Source: Anodontia alba
Lineage: Eukaryota > Mollusca > Bivalvia > Lucinida > Lucinidae
Length of the DNA stretch: 64,000 nt
NCBI GenBank assembly: GCA_964016985.1
Contig: OZ024835.1
Location: 68,340,812 to 68,404,811 of the forward strand
Direction of reading: 5' to 3'
Shown: positions 29,164 through 40,426 of the stretch, in pieces
Numbering within the stretch: the first letter of the stretch is position 1
Layout: each line of letters opens with the position of its first letter
Notes under the pieces: model-generated
The model's input: only the letters and a program-made list of their open reading frames with translations
Told to the model about the DNA's origin: nothing
Databases searched by the model: none
Translations under genes and position numbers: made by a program

Positions 29164-29387
29164 TACACCACAACCTCTTTATAACACTATTGTTGGGGTC
29201 CATAGCATAAACCGTGTTAGTTAAACAACCGTGTTATATCCAAACAAAAATGTATAGATTATATTGAAAAATGACCATTTATGGTCATTTTTCAATATAA
29301 TCTATACATTTTTGGGATCCATCTTTGAACCGTATTATATCCATAACCGTGTTATAATGAACCGTGTTATAAAGAGGTTGTAGTGTA
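29164..29387. mobile_element. T3 palindromic MITE with TA flanks
   Basis: The ends are ACCACAACCTCTTTATAACA and GTTATAAAGAGGTTGTAGTG. The centre is AGATTATATTGAAAAATGAC facing GTCATTTTTCAATATAATCT, a perfect stem. It is flanked by TA on both sides. Confidence 0.75.
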
Positions 29388-29867
29388 TTTTGATTTTTGG
29401 CAGACTATACAAGTGAAATATCAAGCCTGGGGTTTTCTCTGGAAAAAAAAAAGTAAAATGTGGTCTTCTACAATTTTGAAAAAAATTGCATTTACGTATT
29501 ATTTGACAGAATCTCCTTGCACATGTTGTTATTATTAGTAGATGATTCACTTGAAGCCTTATTTTTTTGGAAAATTATTTAGAATGCCTTCTGCGATAAT
29601 TTTGAAAAAATTGCATTTGCCTATTAGTTGACAGAATCTCCTTGTATATATTGTTATGATTATTATACAATCAAATTTGTGCAATCTCGTGCAACCATTT
29701 GTGCTTTCTCATGTATACAGTTTGTAAATAAAGTCATTTGATTTCACATTTTTTCTACAGCTTCACCCAATTCTCACAGGCTGCACTATATGAATTTGGA
29801 GCTTTCAGAATTAAAGTAAAATGCTTGCAAAATTATAAACTATATGAAACTAAAGACATTTTGAAAT

Positions 29868-29899
<32 letters not shown>

Positions 29900-29900
29900 C
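29868..29900. repeat. Poly-T tract (~30 nt)
   Basis: A homopolymer run with a second T12 run near 29958. Long ORFs across it are artefacts. Confidence 0.9.
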
Positions 29901-30366
29901 TGCATGAAAAGTGTCTCCTAAAGGAGCAAATCTGCATGAAAAGTCCCAGTTCTGTTTTTTTTTTTTTTGGAAAAATGAAAGACATCTTGTTACTTTGTCT
30001 GCTGAATGTGCCCAGACCATGCCGAGTGTTAACTACATTTCCCATTCCTTTTATATAGTGCAGCGCTTTATGGTTTCACATTGGTCATTCATGTGTATGT
30101 CAGGCATATGGCTGTCCATATTTTCGTTTCCATACAATACGGTAATTTGAATAAATATCAGTGGAGAGTTACCAAAGTTGGTATGTGCATTGATATTGTG
30201 CAGATCTGGTTTAGGATTGCTAATGGGAAATTTTTATAAATTGTCTGCCTGCCAGAGGGACAGTGAAGGGGTATTATCATTTCATGTTTTTATTGAAGTA
30301 TTCCATGTTGTTGCGTGATGCTATAACTAAACAGTTTCATGAAGACATTCCTCAATACAAATGTAC

Positions 30367-30836
30367 CATGTATAGCCCTAAATATATCGGGACACTTTAA
30401 CTTCCTACCAGGCTTGTCCTAACTTTGAACAAGTTCATCTTACTACTTGTTCAGGGCCCAGTTGTTCAAAACTAACGATGTCATTAGTTAAAGTATCGTT
30501 AAAACTTTGATCATTAAATATGACATATATGCTAAAATTTTTGCTGAAAAAAATGTGAGTAGCTTTTGCATTTGCATTTGCAAAAGCTACTTACATTTTT
30601 CAGCAAAAATACCTTTGAATTAGATATTGCACTTACTAGAACAGTAAAGATTTTGACCACTAACGAGCTTGTTCAACTAATGACGCTTTGAACAACTGGT
30701 TCCAGGTATCTAAAATTTGCAGAATTAGTTGCAAACAGTGTAGACCTTCATCAGACCCCACATTCTGGGGTGTCCAATCTGGATGTACACTATTTGCTCA
30801 GGCCTATCTGTCCAAATACTTAGGGTTATTATGGTA
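30367..30836. mobile_element. F5 MITE carrying a nested F6 MITE
   Basis: The left end is TAGCCCTAAATATATCGGGA and the right CTGTCCAAATACTTAGGGTT. The interior is split by the F6 element at 30449-30705 between TACTTGTTCAGG and TATCTAAAATTTGC. Relative to the locus at 31.6 kb, the whole block is inserted after CATTCCTCAA. Confidence 0.75.
30449..30705. mobile_element. F6 palindromic MITE, nested
   Basis: The ends are GCCCAGTTGTTCAAAACTAA and GCTTTGAACAACTGG. The centre is TGTGAGTAGCTTTTGC..GCAAAAGCTACTTACA with TTTTTGCTGAAAAA flanks. Confidence 0.8.
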
Positions 30837-30853
30837 CCACCAGAAGAAGGATG

Positions 30854-31064
30854 TTAACCCTTGCCTTGCTGAATAAATTAAGATGCCACGCCCACTTCTA
30901 ATTTTGAGCCAATCAGATTACTTGATCTTGGTTTTTGATAGAAATTCATATTTAATGACAAACAGTGCAGATCCAGATCAGTTGGCTTCATCAGAAGCCA
31001 ACTGATCTGGATCTACACTGTTTGCTGAGACATGGCATGTGGTGTTCAGCATGAGAAGGGTTAA
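30854..31064. mobile_element. P1 MITE with clean TTAA duplication
   Basis: TTAA (30854-30857) + CCCTTGCCTTGCTGAA .. TTCAGCATGAGAAGGG + TTAA (31061-31064). The duplicate locus at 31638 has a single TTAA and no element. The core is AACAGTGCAGATCCAGATCA facing TGATCTGGATCTACACTGTT. Confidence 0.9.
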
Positions 31065-31073
31065 ATATTTTTA

Positions 31074-31424
31074 TTAAAGGCTCCATATTCCTCAAAAATA
31101 GACATTTTTTTTTATCCAAGAAAGGTTGAATAAATTAATATATGGTATTAATATGATCATAAAATTTGGCATCTGATAGCCTGTAAAAATTCAGTTAGTC
31201 TCGTGTTTTTGAATTGGATAAAAAAAAAAATGATTTTTTATCCTATCATTGGCAACATTAATTCAGAGATATAATAAAAAAGTCAATTTTTTATCCAGTT
31301 CAAGAAGAAGAGACTAACTGAAATTTTACAGGCTGTCAGGAGACACATTTTATGATTGTATTAATATTTTTCAAACCTTTCTTGGATAATAAAATATTTA
31401 TTTTTGAGGAATATGGAGCTTTAA
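31074..31424. mobile_element. P4 long inverted-repeat MITE with TTAA duplication
   Basis: TTAA + AGGCTCCATATTCCTCAAAA .. TTTTGAGGAATATGGAGCT + TTAA. The arms run about 130 bp and include ATCATAAAATTTGGCATCTG and CAGTTAGTCTC words mirrored on the right. The duplicate locus at 31658-31661 keeps one TTAA and lacks the element. Confidence 0.85.
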
Positions 31425-31720
31425 AAGATATGAAGTTGTAATGTTCAATAAATGCTTGTATTTTTGTGGACTGTTGACTCAGCCGGGTTCAAACCCACAA
31501 CCTCCTGATCACAAAGCAGAAACTCAACCAATTCAGCTACTGTGTCAATATGATGGTGTGGTATGGTGGTGCAGTATTGTGCCAGATATAACTATGCAGT
31601 TTCTTGATGACATTCCTCAAATACCACCGAAAGGATGTTAAATCTACTATATTTTTATTAAAAGATATTATGAAGTTGTATTGTTAATTAAATGCTTGTA
31701 TTTTTGTAAACTGTTGATTT
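31425..31720. repeat. Local duplicate preserving empty insertion sites
   Basis: GATATGAAGTTGTAATGTTC (31429) recurs as GATATTATGAAGTTGTATTG (31664), and ACCACCGAAAGGATGTTAAA (31624) matches 30837-30857 before the MITEs. The second copy therefore shows the ancestral uninterrupted order. Confidence 0.8.
31483..31548 (-). mobile_element. tRNA-like SINE head, second family
   Basis: On the minus strand an A-box-like TAGCTGAATTGGTTGAG is followed by the B-box-like GGTTTGAACCC. It is unrelated to the main SINE body. It is called a SINE or tRNA pseudogene, not a working tRNA. Confidence 0.5.
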
Positions 31721-32129
31721 TTACTGCCTTTCAGTAGATAATAGAATCATACAAGGTTCTTGTGTTTGTCGTTTCCTTAATACCTTTTCTTTCTATATTT
31801 GGTCTCTTTTAATCCCCCAACCAAATAGGTACAGTGGGAGATAGTGATTAGCTTGGCATCTGTCCATCCAAAGACACAACATTGTGATTGCCATAACCCC
31901 AACACCCTTTTAGATATACAAATGTATTGACAGTACTTGGTAGAATTGTACATAAGGTTGAGAAGGCATGTCATGCACAAGAACCACAACTCTAGGTGCC
32001 ACAGTTTTTAGTTCTCTGCACTGACAGTGCTTTGTAATAGAAACATTGTGATCTCCGTAACTCAACACCCTTCCAGATATATTGAGGTTGAGAAGGCACA
32101 TCATATACAAAAAACACAAATCTGTGCGC

Positions 32130-33480
32130 AGCAGTTTTTAGCTCACCAGAGCTGAAGGATCCGTGGGAGCTTATAGGCTAGGCAGTGGCCCGTTGTCAAC
32201 ATCAACAGTTTCAAACGATATTTCCTCTGAAACTGCTGGGTCAATTGAAATCAAATTATATGCCTAGCCTCCATGGGGTGGGGGGAGCACAGTTTTTTCA
32301 TAATGTCTGGGTCACATGACCAAGGGCAGCAATGCCCATATATGGTAAAAACCTTTGACATTCTCAGAAATCGAATGGCCCATGACCTTGACCTTGGTAT
32401 GCAGCATTAGGGACTCAGATTCTACCATCTGCAAAGTGTTCAAAGTTGACCTTGACCTATTTTTACAGCAAGGTCAAATTTGATCATTTGGGCTTTTGTA
32501 TGGGAAAAAGGCAAACTAAATTTTGCTGAAGCTGTTGTAGCCTATGACATCAAAGTTGATATATGCAATCACCTTGAACTTGAAGGCCAGTCATTTATTG
32601 ACCTTTGTCCTGGATGCCTCAGATTCAGTATTTTTATCTTCTCCTCTAAAACTGCTTTGCTGTTTGAGAGGTTGTGGAGCCTCTGTTGGATGGGTGAATG
32701 AAAGTTTGTTAATGGGTTCTAGGTCAAATGATCAAGATGGCCGCCATGCCATTATATGGTAAAAATCTTCTCAAGAACCAAATGCCGGACCTTGAAACTT
32801 GGTAAGCACCATTGGGTACTCGGGCTCTACCAAGTTTATTCAAATGGTGATCCTTGGTTGACCCTGATCTATTTTATGGCAAGGTCAAATTTGGTCACTT
32901 AGGGTTTGTATGGGAAAAAGGCAAAACTGTAGATTTATGAAGCTATTGTAGCCTATGACATTCAAAGTTGATACATGCTATCACCTAAATGAACTTTTCT
33001 ACTACCAAAGGTCAGGGTCATTTACCGACCTTTGTCAAGGATGCCTCAGATTCAGTATTTTTTTCTTTTCTAAAACTGCTGGGCTGATTGAAAGCAAATT
33101 GCATGTGGAGCCCCTGTAGGATGAGGGAATGAAAGTTTGTTCATGGGACTTGGGTCAAATATCAAGATATTTGCCATACCCATATATGGTAAAAAGCCTT
33201 TGAAAGTTTTCTTCTCAGGACTTGAAAGGCTGAAGACCTTGGATGCAGCACTGGGGACTCTGGCTCTACCTGGTTTATTCAAATGTCTGCCATTGGTTGA
33301 CCTTGACCTATTTTAAATATGAAAAGTAAGCAACTTATATCAAAATTTAAATACTGAAAAACAATGCTTTGAAAGTACAAAGTGCAAGTTCCAAATGCTA
33401 AAGGGTTAATGTTGCAGAAGCGGACTTGCTCACCAAACTGAGCTCTGGTGAGCATAGTAGCCCATGGGCCTCTTGTTTAT
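32130..33480. repeat. Bivalve-type dispersed repeat, 2-3 internal modules
   Basis: Words recur with ~400-450 bp spacing: ATATGGTAAAAAYCTT (32341, 32754, 33184), GTTGACCTTGACCTATTTT with variants (32446, 32855, 33296), and ACTGCTKKGC (32236, 32650, 33076). The whole is bounded by GCTCACCAGAGCTGA and, inverted, CTGAGCTCTGGTGAGC, followed by CATGGGCCTCTTGTTTAT. The reading frames are broken. Confidence 0.7.
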
Positions 33481-33537
33481 CTCCCCTGACAATATTTGGT
33501 AATAGAAACCCTGTAATTGTGATAACTCCAAACACCC

Positions 33538-33817
33538 CATCACAAAATATGCCTATATAATTTTGACCCCCTTTAACCCCACTTTTATATAGTAAAACTG
33601 GGGTTTACAGTGGTAGACATTATTTTTCTTACTTAAGCTCAAAAGCATAGATTGTGGGTACTTGTTAGAACTGCCTCATTGAGGTGGTTCTAACAAGTAC
33701 CCACAATCTCAGTAATATGAAAAATAATATGAAAAATATCAGAATTTGTTATCTGAAAATTTTCATTTTTTGGTGGTGAAATTTTCAGTATATTTAAATA
33801 TGCATATTTTCGTAATG
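33538..33817. mobile_element. F1 palindromic MITE, reverse orientation
   Basis: The ends are CATCACAAAATATGCCTATA and ATGCATATTTTCGTAATG. The stem top is TGCCTCATTGAGGTGG. Confidence 0.75.
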
Positions 33818-34002
33818 CTTAGAGATATATTGACGACTCTTGGTAGGATTGTACGTGACATTGAGACGGCATACAAAAATCACAATTCCAGGTGCCATGG
33901 TTTTTGAATCATCTCCCCTGATAATGTTGGGTAATAGAAACCTTGTGATCACTATAACTACACTAGAACCTCTCTATAAGACAGTTTAACCAATTGTATA
34001 CT

Positions 34003-34194
34003 GAATAGAATCTCCCACACTATATACTGGAAGAGTCCAATTTCAATTTTAGGTACGTCTGGCTATCAGATTTAGATATTCCTATGGAAAAAAGGATAAA
34101 CCAATTGCAAACAGTGGGGACTCTGATCAGATGCCACATTCTGCAGCATCTGATCTGGGTCTGCACTGTTTGCAAATTAATGGGTTAGAGGTGG
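34003..34194. mobile_element. P2 MITE, reverse orientation
   Basis: The left TTTAACCAATTGTATACTGA and right TAATGGGTTA are decayed P2 ends. It includes CACACTATATACTGGAAGAG and the AACAGTGGGGACTCTGATCA / CTGATCTGGGTCTGCACTGT hairpin. Confidence 0.65.
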
Positions 34195-34524
34195 AACCCA
34201 AAGGTGGTGTATGGTGTATCCAAACAAAAATTATTGATTATATAGAAAACTGACCAAGATTATTTGTTTCATTTTTTTTTTTTTTTTTTAACCATATCTG
34301 GGCATGGCCACCATCTTGGTTAACAGAGCATAACCATTTGAACAAATTATTGTTCTCCAGCCATATCTTTACAAGCCTTAACATAATACTTTAACATTTG
34401 GAGTGTAAAAAAAAAAGTCGCAAGTCTTGACCTAGACATCAGGGTTGTTGAGGGGACTGGGGCTGATATGCATGAAAACTTTAGATCACTAGCTTGCAGC
34501 AGTTGAGTATCAACTAAATCCATC

Positions 34525-34777
34525 CATCACGAAAACACCTATATAATATTGACCCCGTTAAACCCCACTTTTATACAGTAAAACTGGGTTTTACAGGGGT
34601 ATACATTATTTTTCTTATTTCTGCTAAAAAACATAGATTGGCATGGCAATTCTAACGAGTACCGACAATCTACCGTTTTGAGCAGAATAATGAAAAATAT
34701 CAGAATTTTTATCTGAAAACATTCAGACTTTGGTGATGAAATTTTCAATATATTTGAATAGGCTGTTTTCATAATGC
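34525..34777. mobile_element. F1 palindromic MITE, reverse orientation
   Basis: The ends are CATCACGAAAACACCTATAT and AATAGGCTGTTTTCATAATG. The apex of one hairpin arm is deleted (GATTGGCATGGCAATTCTAA). Confidence 0.7.
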
Positions 34778-35128
34778 ATATATACATACAGACCTTTAAG
34801 AACTTTTAACATTGGACACCAGCATCAGTGCCAAGGATATTGCAATGTACATGCAAGCTAAAAATAGAAAATTGAAGATTTAATTCTGCTGATAAAATTT
34901 ATCATCGATGGGAAAACTTACGGGGAATCTGAGGAAAAATGGCAGAGTTCTATTAGGATAAAAGACACACAGAACAAAAAAAAATGCAGTTTTTATATGT
35001 TTTAATGTTATGTCCATTTTTTTATTTTCTATACAATAACACAAAAACATAAATATAGACCATTATAATCAGTAATAAAAACAATAAATTAATGCAATCT
35101 CTCATACCTTAAACGCTTAACATACTGC

Positions 35129-35341
35129 TTAACCCTTCTCTTGCTGAACACGACATGCCCTGTCTTAGCAAACAGTGTAGTTCCAGATCAGTTGGCTTCT
35201 TCAGAAGCCAACTGATCTGGATCTGCACTGTTTGTCATTAAATATGTGAATTTCTATCAAAAACCTGGATCAAGTAATCTGATTGGCTGGAAATTAGAAG
35301 TGGGTGTGGCATCTTCATTTATTCAGCATGACAAGGGTTAA
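35129..35341. mobile_element. P1 MITE, well preserved
   Basis: TTAACCCTTCTCTTGCTGAA .. TTCAGCATGACAAGGGTTAA. The core is AGATCAGTTGGCTTC facing GAAGCCAACTGATCT, with no mismatch around the centre. Confidence 0.9.
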
Positions 35342-35344
35342 AAT

Positions 35345-35720
35345 TTTCAGCAGACCACATACTGAATTATTCTTATTTTTCCAAGAAAATAGGCTATGAC
35401 ATTTCATGCAAATTGTCTCCAATGGACACAATTTGCATGAGTTGTCAAATCTAATTTTTCCTAGAAAACAGGCTTTGACATTTCATGCAGATTGTCTCCT
35501 TAAGACAATTTGCAGGAAATGTCAGCCTATTTTCCGAAAAAAAAGAAAAAAATGAGAAAAATGTCAATTTGTTGTCCGCTGAATTTTGAAATATTTTTTT
35601 TATTTTTCCCAGAAAACAGGCTTTAACATTTAATGCAAATTGTCTCATTACACAAGTTGCATGAAATGACAAGTTTTCTGAAGAAATAAGAAAAGTATAA
35701 TAAATTTGTCATCTGCTGAA
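35345..35720. repeat. Cluster of TTTGACATTTCATGCA hairpins
   Basis: Four to five copies of AAAACAGGCTTTGACATTTC..GACAATTTGC units alternate in orientation. The flanks TCAGCAGACCACATACTGAA and TCATCTGCTGAATTATCCCA mark an outer palindrome related to 59915-60085. Confidence 0.6.
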
Positions 35721-35954
35721 TTATCCCAGAGAGTGGTAAAGGTTAAGGTAAACAGATAACACCTCACAGAGAGAACCATAGCTCCAGATAAGAGGGGGTA
35801 CAAGGAAAATATTATTCTTATTTATCCAGGAAAACATATGACAAGATAATTATGAAATATGAAAAAAATTAACAATTTTGGGTTGAAAAAAAGGACCTTA
35901 TTTGCAGCTTTGAGATGAAAGCTGTCACCCTACTCGCCAAGGCAGAACACGCTA

Positions 35955-36165
35955 GGAAAAAAAAAAAAAAAAAAAAAAAAGTCCTGAAGTATAAATCCTT
36001 TCTCAAGGTGGGGTTATTTAAAATTTTGATTTTTTTTTTTTTTTTTTTTGTGTTCTTCCCAGACAATGGGATTTTACATTTCATGCAAATTGTGTCTTAA
36101 GCAGCAAAGCTGATTGAAATGTTAAACCCGTTTTCTATGGGGGTGTGGGGGTGGGGGGGGGGGAG
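35955..36165. repeat. Homopolymer tracts (A, T and G)
   Basis: A ~25-nt poly-A (35957-35982), a ~20-nt poly-T (36030-36049) and a G-rich run (36138-36165) lie close together. The G run could form a quadruplex. Base counts here may be unreliable. Confidence 0.85.
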
Positions 36166-36344
36166 GGTGAAGAAGCAAACTACCGGGTATAACCAAATCA
36201 TTGTCTACTGGATTTGTCCAGTGAGTGTTGATTTGTAGTAAGGATGCAAACTGGTCTGGGGCTTTGTCTTTTGCATATGCCCTGAGGGCCATTTTGCCAG
36301 CCGACTGCCCATTTAGTGGACAGTCAGTAAACTTTGTGTTGAGG

Positions 36345-36510
36345 TTTTACGGCCCACACAACCCAAAAGGATCATGTAGAGTGCGGTCAGTTTACCTTAC
36401 CACACTTTTACAGGGCAGCCTTTGTCCTCTAAACGGTTAACCAGTATTGTGCCTATTATTTTGCCAGAAACTGACAACTGCCCTTCTTGAATCAGCAAAA
36501 GGGAGGGACA
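36345..36510 (-). mobile_element. SINE 3' portion
   Basis: The reverse complement of the SINE body, from GTTGAGGTTTTACGGCCC to AACTGCCCTTCTTGAATCAG. The tRNA-like head is absent. Confidence 0.75.
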
Positions 36511-36572
36511 GTCAGTAAATCACACTACTGTGACATGTGTCCAGAAAAACTGATAATAAGGTTTATATAAGT

Positions 36573-36829
36573 CTAGTGATTATATGGGCCGTGCCAAGAG
36601 AACATGCATCTCCAAGCATGCATAAAATGCAGAGATTCAGATTGATCCTACACATGCGCAAAGTATCACCTGGGTCTTTACTCTCCAGTCATACATTCTG
36701 TAGTATCTAATGATTCTGTTAGTGGACAGTGAAGGCCCTGATCAGACTGCGCAGAAGCGCAGTCTGATCTGGGCCTTCACTGTCCACATACACCCGAAGA
36801 CACGTTTTCATACGGCGCAGTCCATATGG
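36573..36829. mobile_element. F3 palindromic MITE, best copy
   Basis: The left ATATGGGCCGTGCCAAGAGA faces the right CGGCGCAGTCCATATGG. The core CAGACTGCGCAGAAGCGCAGTCTG lies within CAGTGAAGGCCCTGATCAG. No clear target duplication is seen. Confidence 0.75.
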
Positions 36830-37720
36830 GTACTCCATAGCTCATGATCAGACATTTTTTCAACCAGGAAGTACCAATATTTTTTAAGATTTCTACACAA
36901 AAACATATCTTCTGGGTATTCAATATTCAGAGAATACATGTATATAGTAAAATAAAAATATCCGGATACTCCTTATATCTGGGTCTATGTCACAAAATAT
37001 GAGGAATACCATAACAAATAACCATATTTTATCCATGAACATTTAAAGGGGAACACAATATAAGTTGTAAGTATATCTTGGAGTAAAATGCTTAACAAGC
37101 CATTTATTTTGATGCAAGAGTTTTCAAAATCGGCTTAGGAATAAGGAAGTTATGGCGGTTTGAATATATTTAAAATGGCTGTCATGGATGCCGGCATATT
37201 GTAGGCTATTTGATGTCACACAGCCCAAATTAAATATGCCAAAACAAATTATAAAGGGTTTTTAAGAATAATTTTGCTACATATTTTTTTTAATCTTTTA
37301 ATGCTGGTGACAAGCAATCATTTCCTCCAAAATAAACCAACTTGATGAGAATAACTTCCTTAATAAAACAAATTTTAATTTTTATGAAACCTCATTAAAT
37401 ATTCAAAATGGCGACGCCCATTCCACCAATGTTAAAATATTCAATTGTCCATAACTTACTTAATTTTCCACCGATTTTGTTCAAATTTAAGTCAAAATTC
37501 ATTGTTTGTAAAGTTCTTAACTTTAAAGCACAATACCTTTTAAGGTTGCATTCCCCTTTAAGATTTTTTCAACTAATAAAATTATTGACATTTTTCCTTA
37601 TTTCTCCACAGAACTGTATATTCTGGGTATTGATAAGAAGCCTCACAGGGGGCACTTCTTTCTGAGGAGTACTAACAATATTCCGTTTTGCGGAGAAAAT
37701 ATTTATCTGATTTCCCGTCC
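36830..37720. other. Intergenic, mostly unassigned, F2 remnant at the end
   Basis: 36830-37550 is AT-rich with no structure I can name. 37570-37700 is a decayed F2 core (TTCTGGGTATTGATAAGAAG..). Confidence 0.4.
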
Positions 37721-37905
37721 CACACATTGTCTCTTTCACTTTGAGAATAAGTCAGCTCATCCAATAACTATTCATTCATAAAGATTTACACAAGCAAGCA
37801 CATAAAAACTAGTAACAAACATATGACCTTTAGCATACAACATTTTCACACATTTTTATGTATTTTCCCCAGAAAGTAGGCTTTTGCATTTCATTTAAGT
37901 CAACT

Positions 37906-38131
37906 CCCATAGCTCAAAACAAGGAACTTTTTTCAACCAAAAGATGTTGTTATTTTTCTTACTTCTTCACGAAAACATGTTGTGGATTCTCATTAGAAAT
38001 GCCTCATGTGTTGTGGGTACTCATTAGAAGTGCCTCATGGAGGCACTTCTAATGAGTACCCACAACATATGTTTTCATGGAAAATTAAGTAAACTATTTA
38101 TCTGGATACCGCCTCTTATCTGGAGCTATGA
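37906..38131. mobile_element. F2 palindromic MITE
   Basis: The ends are CATAGCTCAAAACAAGG and CTTATCTGGAGCTATG. The hairpin is ACTCATTAGAAGTGCCTCAT / GAGGCACTTCTAATGAGT, and half of one arm is duplicated (37978-38010). Confidence 0.75.
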
Positions 38132-38336
38132 GCTTGTTTGGAAGACTTGTGAATAAAATGCCAAGGCCTACTGAATGAAATGTCCAGTCTTATTTGAATA
38201 AAATTTCAAACCTTGCATGAATGAAATGATAAGACCCGTTTGAATGAAATATCTAGTTCTATTTGCTGAGACAAGACGTTTCTCTAGAAAACAGAGCAAG
38301 GCACTTCATCCAAATCTGGCTAAAAATTACCACAGT

Positions 38337-38530
38337 ATTATAAGTATTCGGACACCTCATCTCCTTATAATACCATAACTGTCTTAAAATTTGAACACAT
38401 CTCTTACTACCTGTTAAAAAACTGCTGAATGAGTGGCAAATGTGTAAATCCAGATCAGACATCACATTCTGTATGATCTGGGTCTGCACTGTTTGCTCAA
38501 GCTTGTATATCCAAATGCTTGGAGTAAATA
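38337..38530. mobile_element. F5 MITE, diverged
   Basis: The left TATAAGTATTCGGACACC and right ATCCAAATGCTTGGAGTAA. The core is AAATCCAGATCAGACATCAC..ATGATCTGGGTCTGCACTGT. Confidence 0.65.
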
Positions 38531-38570
38531 CATGTACGTTACAAAAAAAAAACCAAAAAACATTTACATA

Positions 38571-38743
38571 GCACTAGTTAAGGCGCTTTTTTCAATCCAA
38601 AAGTATTGATATGTTGTGATATGTTGTGGGTACTCATTAGAAGCGCCTCGGCGAGGCGCTTCTAATGAGTACCAACAACATATGTTTTCGTGGAGAAATA
38701 AGAAAAATATTAACCAGATACCCTCCCTTATCTAGACCTATGC
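38571..38743. mobile_element. F2 MITE with 6-bp target duplication
   Basis: The element CATAGCACTAGTTAAGGCGC .. CTTATCTAGACCTATG is flanked by CATTTA on both sides. The stem apex is GCGCCTCGGCGAGGCGC, fully paired. Confidence 0.85.
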
Positions 38744-38756
38744 ATTTATTTCCATG

Positions 38757-38856
38757 TTGGCTATATTATCTGAGTGCCCAGGGAAGATTCAGATCAGACT
38801 GTGCATTGGCACAGTCTGATCTGAATCTTCACTGGGCACTCATATAATATAGCCAA
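38757..38856. repeat. Near-perfect hairpin, ~46-bp arms
   Basis: TTGGCTATATTATCTGAGTG .. CACTCATATAATATAGCCAA with AGATTCAGATCAGACTGTG and its complement inside. Only one or two mismatches occur. The core resembles F3. No terminal repeat beyond the stem is seen. Confidence 0.85.
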
Positions 38857-39309
38857 GGGTGCAAAGTTTCTTCATGCAGACAATGAAGACTCTAATCAGA
38901 CAGCGCAGATGTGCAGTGTGATTCAAGTCTTTGTTGGGTGCACGTAAGTGAGAAGGTACATGTTCTCACCGTGTGGCTCAGATATCAGTAAATATACATC
39001 CCGATTACTATTCTGTACAGGTAGTTAATTACGAATATTTACACCTTAATTGAGCCCTACTGTCGGAGAAATAATATATTTCCATAATATATATAAATAA
39101 GGAAAGTCCATGACAAGATGAGTCTGCATAGCCATCTAATCAGAATCTTCACTGTTCCCAATAGCTTCACACAAGACACCATTTTCAGGGCTACAGAAAT
39201 GGCTTTTTCTTTCAAACACCAAAAAAAATGTTTTCTTATTTCGTCACGAAAACTTCTAATGAATACCACAACAAATTTTTTCATGGAGAAATAAGAAAAA
39301 TATTTATAA

Positions 39310-39757
39310 TACAGTCGACTTTCATTATTTTGACTTTGTTTATCTTGAATAAATGCTTATCTTGAAATGAAAATCTGGTCCCTGTTTTAACATGGAAATC
39401 TAACAAGAGGTAACAAAATAGTGTGGAAGAAAGGAGAAATTGCTCCTAAGGACTTGTCATCTCAACTTTGCTTATCTCGCCTATCTTGAAGTGAACATCT
39501 GGTCCCTGTTTTAGCATCAAAATCTAACAACAGTAACAAAATTGTGTGGAAAAGAAGAGAAGGAGCAATTTCTTCTCTTTTCCACAATATTTTCAATATA
39601 TCTCTAACTTAAGGAGTCAAATTAAATATTCATTTGTTAAATATGGTTGTTCAATTTGTATTTTCCTCAATTCTGCAAATCTGATATGTCGAAGTACAAA
39701 TAGCGAGAAGTATTTCAGACAGTCCACTGGACTTTGAGATAACGAGAGTCGACAGTA
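39310..39757. mobile_element. T1 Tigger-like MITE
   Basis: The ends are TACAGTCGACTTTCATTATT and GATAACGAGAGTCGACAGTA with TA outermost. The left part (CTTATCTTGAA..TGGTCCCTGTTTTA) is tandemly duplicated. Confidence 0.75.
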
Positions 39758-39985
39758 TTTTTTGGTGAAAGGGGCACCTTATCTTCAGCTACGGATGCTG
39801 ACCAGCCTATGGCTATACAGACTAGTCTTGGTTTTTCTGGCTCACATATTATGACTTAAGGGGATTGGATACACCTTAAAGGGAAGCAACTCTGGCATGG
39901 AAATATCAATCTCCCTTCACATAGGGGACATCTGTTAATAGGAAAGAATATGCTCCCATTGGGTCGAAATTATTTCCTTTTAACC

Positions 39986-40195
39986 CTTAAAGCGCCAAGC
40001 AAAATTTGTAGCAGACAACACTCTAAATTATTTTTTTTTTTATTTTTCAGAGAAAACAAGTCTTGACATTTAATGTGAATTGTCTGCCAAGCAGACAATT
40101 CACATGAAATGTCAATACTTGTCTTCCCTGAAAAATAAAAAAAAATATTAAAAAACTGTCGTCTGCTGCAATTGTGATTGGTGATTTAAATATAA
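39986..40195. mobile_element. P3 palindromic MITE
   Basis: The left end TTAACCCTTAAAGCGCCAAG is well kept. GTAGCAGACAACACTC faces GTCGTCTGCTGCAATTG. The core is CAATTCACATGAAATGTCAA / TTGACATTTAATGTGAATTG around TCTGCCAAGCAGA. The right end is decayed. Confidence 0.7.
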
Positions 40196-40426
40196 GGGAG
40201 TCACGTCCCTATCTGCAAAGTTTTAAAATTTCTGCAGATAGAGACCAGACTTCCGTGTATCTAAATTCTTTCAAAATCTCCCTATGTAACCATTCATCTT
40301 AAGTGGAATGGGTACACTTTCAGGGGAGGCAACTCATGTCAGAATTGTTCAGCAATCCTAGACTATAGGAAAGTAAACAAGTCATAGGTATCTCATATTA
40401 CCAAATGAATCCAGTTTGTTTGTTTG

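Larger units (their letters stand above)
28340..29640. repeat. Degenerate ~130-bp tandem array interrupted by MITEs
   Basis: The unit is GAAAAAATTGCATTTACCT..TTTGACAGAATCTCC..TTATTATGATTATTAGCAG..CTTATTTTCTCAG. Copies start near 28360, 28495, 28625, 28765, 29110, 29475 and 29605. An F5 MITE (28831-29033) and a T3 MITE (29164-29387) have landed inside. Confidence 0.75.
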
